The notes under the pieces are model-generated. The model was not told the DNA's origin. It worked only from the letters and a program-made list of their open reading frames with translations, and searched no databases. This document shows, piece by piece, positions 57,657 to 64,000 of a DNA stretch of 64,000 bases (within the stretch, counting starts at the first letter, position 1; every line of letters starts with the position of its first letter). The translations under genes were made by a program, and so were the position numbers. The stretch is from Nectonema munidae (lineage: Eukaryota; Nematomorpha; Nectonematoida; Nectonematidae). The DNA lies in assembly GCA_030549495.1 (NCBI GenBank), contig JAUIRK010000009.1, positions 1 to 64,000 on the forward strand, written 5' to 3'.

Positions 57657-58004
57657 CATTAGACCCTCGTTAATTCGGACCCTGATAATTCGGATATGGG
57701 ATAAGTCTGACCGTGACCGAGAATACAAATGTTTGCCCTCATAGGCTTACAAGGGGTCATTTTCATTGACTTTTTTAGTTTCGCTTTGGCTTAAAAGCAG
57801 CCATTTTATTTTTTTACTCTATAGGTAGTTCAGGGTCATTCTAAATTTTGACGTTATTCCAAAGCTTGTTGTGGATATAAATTTGTCCAATTTGAAATAT
57901 TTTTTACTACCATATATATATATAGTAGACCCTCTCTTATGTCGGACAATCGGCATAGTCGGACACTTCTCCACCATGTAGTCCGACTTAACGAGGGTCT
58001 ACTG
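57657..58004 (+). mobile_element. Tigger MITE, deletion derivative of the 38976 family
   Basis: Flanked by TA (57655-57656 and 58005-58006). The 5' end CATTAGACCCTCGTTAATTC and 3' end ACGAGGGTCTACTG are inverted complements with few mismatches. About 200 bp after the 5' end follows the element at 38976 closely (shared GAATACAAATGTTTGCCCTC and GCAGCCATTTTATTTTTTTA), then jumps to the 3' terminal part. It has no coding capacity. Confidence 0.88.
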
Positions 58005-58006
58005 TA

Positions 58007-59090
58007 TTAACAAACAAAATCTTTGAATATTTTTAACGCCAGTTTAAATTTTCCTCATAACGAATAAAATCAAACAATAGAGTTGAGTTTAGATATAAGT
58101 TTAGAGTGAGGAATCTAGTTAAATATTTTGACAAGTTGAGGAAAAATAATTGGTTACTTTTTTCAAAATTTCCAATAATAATGTAGTAGATTTTCTTATA
58201 CTATTTTCTGAAGCCAGACTGTTTAGAGCAGTAGTTTCCAAACTTCTGTCTTCAATTCCCCCTTGAGAGCATTATCAGGAGTTTTTTTTTTTTATCTTAT
58301 TCAGATTATTATATTTTATCAGGAGTTTTATATATTATCAGGAGTCTCTAGAATTTTCTAAAAGTCTACAATGTATTAAATTGTTTTAGAATTGTCTAAA
58401 AGTCTACATTATATATTGTAAATCTCTAGTACAAACAGATACATAAATAACACGTTTTATATTCTTTTTTCTCGCATTTAAAAATCTTTTGCAAACTCAA
58501 TTAGCAAAATGCATTCCTAGCTTCAATTGGCAATGGGCTGTCTGACGGCTAATATAAGGTCTAGTTAACACCCTGATAAGTTTTTCAACTATTTTAAAGA
58601 ACAATTAAAATTATTTGCTAAGATTTTTTTAGATAGTGTATATATTTATTTATTTTTTTTACATATAGAATTTTTTTTTCTAAAATTAATTTTTTTTTTG
58701 AAAAAATGAATTATAAATTAAAAAAAACTAAAAAATTAAGTTTGGGAGGAATTATCTTTGAAACACTTAAATTGGGGAAAGGCTTTGAAGCCTAGATTTA
58801 ATTTCAGTTGAAAAAATTGAAGGAAAAAAAGGTTCCTTTTCTTTTACAACATAGCTTAAAACATTGTATAGTATAGGATATATAAAACATTTTTGTTTTG
58901 TATTTTTTCTCTTAATTGTTGGACATTGGTTAATGTTTTTATGAAACATTTCTATGTCGGGTGGGAGTCGATGTGAAGACAAATGTTCTATGAAGTGGTC
59001 GACGGGTAAAAAGTTTGCCGATTAACTATGTTCCATATAAGGAACATTGACAATTATCCAAATATTTATCAGATACTAAATTTTTATTAA
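58007..59090. other. AT-rich spacer
   Basis: Contains short local repeats of ATCAGGAGT (58274, 58319 and 58338) and TCTAAAAGTCTACA (58357 and 58395). No gene recognised. Confidence 0.45.
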
Positions 59091-59099
59091 AAATTTCAA

Positions 59100-59720
59100 A
59101 AATCGACTCCTCATATGCCTCTTTTATAGGAATAAACAAAATGGGGTTGATATATTTTTTTTACACCGCCTTTTATTCGTCTTTTGACTTTATGAATCGG
59201 TTCATGAGTTTGCCAATTACTTGCAATACAACACCGAGAATTATCCTTCCATTTTGCAATATAAACGTTACCATTAGAACAGAAATCACCAAGAGAATTT
59301 GTAAATAATATGGATAGCCATCGCTACTGCATAAGCACCAAATTTTGTACCAAAACCTGCTTTCCTTTTATAAAATTTTTTACACTTTGATGCCCGAAAT
59401 AAGGTACCATTGATTCGTCAATGTATAATTTCTCATGAAAATAACCAAAATGAAGCAAATTGTCATTGAAAAATTTGTATAGAAGAGAAATTTTGCTCAT
59501 ATTGTCTCCTTTTTCAAGTTTTAATTATTTGCAAAATGTATCTACTTTTTTATTTCTAAATATCTATTTCTATTCATATTATTAGAAACAAGAGGCACAC
59601 ATAGATCAGGTTGAGTAGACCAGTAGTTGCCTTCTTCAGGTAAAATCTGATATCCTGATTTGGATTATTTTTATCTCAAAGTTCTTCAAATATGCTAAGG
59701 TGTTTTTACCTCAAGGATAT
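59100..59720 (-). pseudogene. piggyBac transposase relic
   Basis: Minus-strand translation recovers piggyBac/PGBD family landmarks in the right order: YWSTQPDLCVPLVSNNMNRN (about 59550-59620), MSKISLLYKFFNDNLLHFGY (about 59440-59500), LYIDESMVPYFGHQSVKNFI (containing the first catalytic Asp, about 59370-59430), VYIAKWKDNSR (about 59240-59275) and a degraded end near 59105. Frame changes and stops are numerous, and both the N-terminal third and the C-terminal cysteine-rich region are missing. No TTAA-bounded ends were found. Confidence 0.8.
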
Positions 59721-60300
59721 TAAAAAAATTTTTTTAAAAGATTTTTAGATTAAAGAGGATTTGAATACTTATTGCGGTAAAATTAGTCCAAAGTTTATTT
59801 ATTATACCAAAAAAGTACTATATCTAAATGTTTTTTTATATGAGGACTGTAAAAGGTTCGTTTTAAAGCAGAAAACGATCGCTTAACACCATTTGTTCAA
59901 ACTATATGTTAAAACTTAATTTAAAAGCTTGTAAACTTCATTTAAATTGAGGTGGAATTCACTTTCAAGTAAATATTTCAAAAGTTCACTATGCTCTTTG
60001 TTGTCAAAATTTTATGTGGATAAATTGTTTGAGTCACTTTTTGTTCTATATGTATTTCTACTCAGTCACAAAACTTCAGCCCACAGAAGCTATATCCAGG
60101 TTTCAAAGCAAAAATTCGATTTCTTACGTCTGCTTGCATTCTTTCTATATTTTCATCATAAATTACACCCGGGATTCTTAACCCTTCAATTGTCATTTTA
60201 CGCCCAGTTAGTGATTTAAAAAATTGTTCCTCAATCGTTCACTTAAAAATTTTTATTACATAGTTCAATTTATTAAATAAATATCAAAACAAAAAATAAT
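59721..60300. other. Spacer between transposase relics
   Basis: AT-rich. A ~55-residue minus-strand open stretch (about 60080-60235, with KMTIEGLRIPGVIYDENIER) looks protein-like, but I do not recognise it. It could be part of either neighbouring relic or an unrelated exon. Confidence 0.35.
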
Positions 60301-60304
60301 TAAT

Positions 60305-61900
60305 GGCATCCTTGAGCTTAATTTGTTTTCATCAAAACTGCAATATTGAGCTTCACATCACTTAGTTTCAGTCGGAGATCACCTCTTGAAGCTATGACTA
60401 ACTTGTTTTGTTCTTTACCCAACACGCTAAAACCTGTTTCTACCAAATAATAAGTTGGATAACACAAGGATTTTGACATTATGGTTCACATTTTAAGTAA
60501 ATGTTTTTAAATATTTTAGATGGCCAAAAACTGTTCATTTTTTATATTATATTTTCTTCATTCTATTTTAGCTGAATAAATTCTTTAAGATTTTCTTCTA
60601 CTCTTTCTAATTGATAGTAAAATGTAATTTTCATCGATTCATTTCAAATAGGAGGAACTCTTTTCGCTGCAAGTTGGCGTGTATGTAGTATCCAATGTAC
60701 AGTAAAACTTGGGGATAACTCATTTTTAGCCTAGAAATATATTCTTTATATTTTGCTACCAAACACATTGCACTATCTGTAGCACATGAATCCAAATTTA
60801 AATATGGAATTTCCTTTTCATCCTATCCTTTTTAAAATGTAGAAAATATAGAATATTCAGTTTTATTTATCTCTAAAAATTTAATAAATAATAAATCTTA
60901 TAAAACACAGTTTTTTAATCAAAGTAATGAACATAAGACATCAAAGGTGTATTTTTATCAACTATTGTAGAGTCGTTCCATATCAATTCAATAAGTCATT
61001 TTTACTACTTTCCTGGATTTTCTCAACAATCAATATACATATGAAACTTTTTAAGGCAACGTTAAGGGTCTTGCTTCGGCTTTGTGTGTTGAGTAACTTT
61101 TGAAATATGATCCTAGAAAGTAGAGTCAAACGGTGATTTTTTAAAATATGAGAGTATTTCAACGTAAAAATCTCGACAATGATAACGGTTACAGTAATAA
61201 ATTTGGTATCATATTGAAGCTCTAAAAAAATTTAAATTTTTTTGTAAATTGACGTTTAATTTGATCTTTGACCTCAAAGAGGTCATTTCATGTAAAAATA
61301 AATTTTTATGTAATTGTCGAAAACTGCATACATGTATTACTTAAAATCTGCATGTAATTTTTTTTGGAGAAAAGCGTATTTTAGAAGCTACCTAATTTTA
61401 GTTCAACACAATTCATTCAAAAAAATTCAATGATATTAATTTTTGAAAAAAAGCAAGAGGGTCGTAAAATTTGTTAAACAATTGGTTGAATTGATATGGG
61501 ATGACCCTGTAGTTTTATCAAGTTGAATAGGAAATTTTCTATTTTCACTTTTTGAAATAATAATTCTTCAATATTCAACGACATTTCATCTATCCTTCGA
61601 GCAGATTCATTATTAAGAGTATAACTTTTATTATATTAATTGCTTTTCGATGTAAAGCATCCGATATTACAGTTTTCGAACATGTAGATAATATCTTCAC
61701 CAAGTATTCACCAATAATATATTCAATTCATAATGTGAGCAATTGATACTGGAATTTTATATGAAGCTCATTTTGTAAATTTAGATTGGATTTATGTATT
61801 CTTTATTTATCGTTTTATTACACCGTTTCGTTGTTGATCCTTAGATTTCACTATCTCAAAAGCAAGCTGCGAGTCAATCAATTTTTTTTAAATGAGTAAG
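60305..61900 (-). pseudogene. hAT transposase relic (ZBED5/SCAND3-like), split by a MITE
   Basis: Minus-strand pieces in order: FEIVKSKDQ (about 61840-61870), NNESARRIDEMSLNIEELLF (about 61560-61630), then the MITE, then DSCATDSAMCLVAKYKEYIS (about 60740-60800), VHWILHTRQLAAKRVPP (about 60655-60710), and the C-terminal YYLVETGFSVLGKEQNKLV and GDLRLKLSDVKLNIAVLM (about 60330-60460). The last blocks correspond to the YLCEAGFS and DLRLALS regions of this hAT group. Multiple stops and frame changes. A different family from both other hATs in this window. Confidence 0.78.
60969..61510. mobile_element. ~540-bp MITE inside the hAT relic
   Basis: Inverted ends TAGAGTCGTTCCATATCAAT and TTGATATGGGATGACCCTGT agree at most positions over about 25 bp. 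TA-ending flanks would fit a mariner-like insertion, but the exact target duplication is unclear. It is non-coding inside. Its position between two halves of the hAT relic fixes it as the later insertion. Confidence 0.7.
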
Positions 61901-62223
61901 TGTGGTATCCACTAACCGACTGACAGCCACTCTATAGTACTGCTTGTGCAATGAGTAGGCTTGCACTTATAGCTAAGAACTACCTGATGTAGCTTCACGT
62001 TCTCACTATTACGCCTCGCTCTTTAATTTTGTCCCTGGATGCAAATTTATAACTCAACAAACATTAAGGTTATAATTTGTCTTTACCTGACTTGAGAATT
62101 AGGGTAATTTATCTTTTATAAATTAAAATTTTTTGTTTATTAAAACTGCCTTTTTTTGACTCGATAAACTTAACTTCATTTTCTATGCCTTCTTTTTAAA
62201 TAGCAATAATTTTTTTTATAGAA
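61901..62223. other. Upstream region of the small spliced gene
   Basis: 323 bp without coding signal. A TTTTTTTTATAG acceptor-like sequence ends at 62221, two bases before the ATG, so an untranslated first exon further upstream is possible. Confidence 0.4.
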
Positions 62224-62666
62224 ATGAGTGGAGAGCAGAATTCAGGTTTTTTGGCACTCTTAAAAGAAGAAAAGAGTGTTTATCATGGTAAGTTTAATAA
62301 GAAACATATTTTTCTCTTTGAATAATTTTTTTTCTTTTAGATAATTCAAATTTGTTTAATGAAGTAAGATATTATATATATATAAAGTATTTCACTCTAA
62401 CTTAAGTTTTGAATTTTAAGCGGATAAAACCGGAAACTAATGAAAACCAAGATCCATACCTAACCTTTGATAATGAATCTATGGAACTTTCAGATGATGA
62501 TAAAGATGATGCTGAATTTTTTGATTCTAGCATCGATTTCTTCCAACCTAATTTATTTAATCTCTACCTAATCAATTCTCTTTTCTTAGAGCAACTACGA
62601 ATCAAATTGCAAAGCATTGACTTAGCACTTAAAGAAAACATGGAGAGAAAGGTTTTTATAAATTAA
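62224..62666 (+). CDS. Small spliced gene of unknown function (candidate)
   Basis: Three exons fit together in frame: 62224-62287, 62341-62363 (only 23 bp) and 62421-62666. Both introns (53 and 57 bp) have GTAAG donors and TTTTAG or TTTTAAG acceptors. The 110-residue product starts MSGEQNSGFLALLKEEKSVY, has an acidic stretch (SDDDKDDAEFFDSS), and ends in a predicted amphipathic helix (FLEQLRIKLQSIDLALKENM). The stop is TAA at 62664-62666. A GT at 62655 could alternatively be a donor to a further exon, so the C-terminus is uncertain. I recognise no family. The consistent splice signals and preserved frame are the main support. No signal peptide or membrane segment is visible, so it is probably cytoplasmic or nuclear. 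Confidence 0.55.
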
Positions 62667-64000
62667 ATGGTTATAACATTATTTTAAACATTTACTGTCA
62701 TTTGCTTCACATTTTAATCAGAAATAATCTTTCATATCTGAAAAGTTAGAACCTCCATGACGGATAATTGAAACAGATTGACTTAATCGTATATCAAACT
62801 TTTATCCTCGTTTTAAAAATATTTAGTTTTCTATTATTTTCTTATACAGTCAAAATTGTTATTGACATGTGGTAGTTAAATACCGTTTCCTAGTTAATAT
62901 CAATCTACACCACGATATTCTCTTTGGACTGGCTTCATAGTTGTCTAGGAGCCGAAGTGTCTAGGCGAGGAGATGCTTCTTCGTCAAGTGGCGACAGACG
63001 GCAGGAACGAAGTGACTGTGAAACCACTGCTCGAATATGGACGCCGTCATCGATATGTTGGGGTTGTGTTTATAAACAGCTGACTTATGCTTATGTGGTA
63101 AAAGCACATTGGCTTTGTAAACTTGACAATTGTGGGGCAGTAGCTTGCGTGTTCCTGTCATGTTCGAGCATAGAAGTGTCATTTGGTGCTTGGATTTTTT
63201 GAAGCCAATCTTCGTCAGCTGATCGCCTCTCTTTGCCAGTGTTTCGTGACTTAGCATGTTGTAGTACAGACAGATATTGTTTGCGTTATTCTGTTCCAGT
63301 CAGTAATGTTCTTAGATTATTTTCTTCATGACCGATTAGTACTCTGTCGCGGCCTCTTTGATGGCATATCGCTGTACAAGACCAAAGAATCTTCAAGAAC
63401 CTGCGAGTTTCTCAATCTAGATGAACTTTCAATACTCCGGGAATCACTTCCTTTGGTGGAAGAAATTTTGATTCTCCTTGCCCTACGCTTTTTATCCCCT
63501 AAGGAAATCAAGCTGAACAGTGAACACCATATAAGAGCAACTGAACGTGATAAACTTTTACATCATAGTTATAGCGTCCAGACCTAAGATACTCAAATTC
63601 CTCTTCACCCTAAATAAAATATCAGAGTAATGGTCCTTGCGCGTCTTCCCTGCCTGGAAGATTGTGATGGACCATCTGGGAAAACGTTGGCTAGATTTGC
63701 AACTAGGACTAGACCAGCCTCCTATCCATGTTGAGTGCACATCTCTGTGTGGAAGATTGCGATGGACCATCTGGGAAAACCATGCTGAGCCTTGCAACCA
63801 GGACTAGACCAGCCTCCTTCCATGTAGACCCTTCACTACTCCCTTGTTGGAATCAAATTTCCAGTACATTCTTCATGGTAAATCAACCAAATTGAGGCCC
63901 TGGTTTTTCTTCTTGGATGGCCCATTTTCCTTGTCTCTAGAGTCCTCTTCGATTCCAACGTTGCCATTGTACAGTGAAAATCCCTCATCTTCAAGTATCC
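62667..64000. other. Less AT-rich terminal region, unassigned
   Basis: From about 62920 the base composition shifts towards higher GC with frequent CG dinucleotides, unlike the rest of the window. Several open stretches of 80-98 codons overlap on opposite strands, none recognisable. A minus-strand frame near 63880-64000 (ILEDEGFSLYNGNVGIEEDS) looks exon-like and would continue beyond the window. It may be the edge of a host gene or an older repeat. Confidence 0.35.
63656..63819. repeat. Two-copy tandem duplication, ~95-bp period
   Basis: GGAAGATTGTGATGGACCAT at 63656 recurs as GGAAGATTGCGATGGACCAT at 63751. The similarity continues through CTGGGAAAAC and ACTAGACCAGCCTCC. The copies differ at roughly one base in seven, so the duplication is not recent. 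Confidence 0.85.

Overview
The window is AT-rich eukaryotic (metazoan) genomic DNA. It holds few host genes and a dense accumulation of transposable elements. An animal is indicated by a class B seven-transmembrane receptor, a full-length VPS39 homologue, and the mix of piggyBac, hAT, Tigger, LINE and tRNA-derived SINE families. An arthropod, possibly a parasitic copepod, would fit the composition. That is inference from general impression only and no marker in the window proves it.

Region 1 (1-28610) is a composite tandem array of five units in two lengths. Units 1, 3 and 4 are about 4.94 kb, unit 2 is 7.14 kb, and unit 5 is long and runs into unique DNA. Each unit starts with the same ~0.9 kb flank followed by a non-autonomous piggyBac-type element (TTAA target sites, CCCTATTAGTGCTGGG terminal repeats, two internal arrays of ~150-bp tandem repeats). 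In short units this element is cut off and joined to the N-terminal half of a dead hAT/ZMYM1-like transposase. In unit 2 the element is full length, followed by ~2.1 kb of right flank, a short filler, a 25-base G run and a smaller hAT remnant. Unit 5 keeps the uninterrupted flank-element-flank order and probably shows the original locus.

Region 2 (28611-40640) is mostly single copy. It holds an intronless seven-transmembrane class B GPCR body (31657-32526, plus strand), a nested MITE pair (34625-35025), an intronless 985-residue VPS39 (HOPS tethering subunit, 35593-38550, minus strand) and a decayed Tigger/pogo transposon (38976-39785).

Region 3 (40640-55160) is transposon-rich. A solitary piggyBac-type element (40646-44144) lies outside the array. 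A CR1/Jockey-group LINE (from about 45.1 kb) appears to be interrupted in its 3' part by a nearly intact hAT transposon whose transposase gene has six exons (48216-51111). A second, RNase H-bearing LINE with a TTGAT-repeat tail ends at about 55.16 kb.

Region 4 (55160-62200) holds two tRNA-headed SINEs with different heads and similar tails, a fold-back repeat, a Tigger MITE, a piggyBac transposase relic and a ZBED/SCAND3-like hAT relic split by a MITE. Region 5 (62200-64000) contains a small three-exon candidate host gene and a less AT-rich stretch with a 95-bp tandem duplication.

I found no operon-like organisation, tRNA gene, rRNA gene or CRISPR array. The two confident host genes (GPCR and VPS39) are convergent and show no evident functional link.
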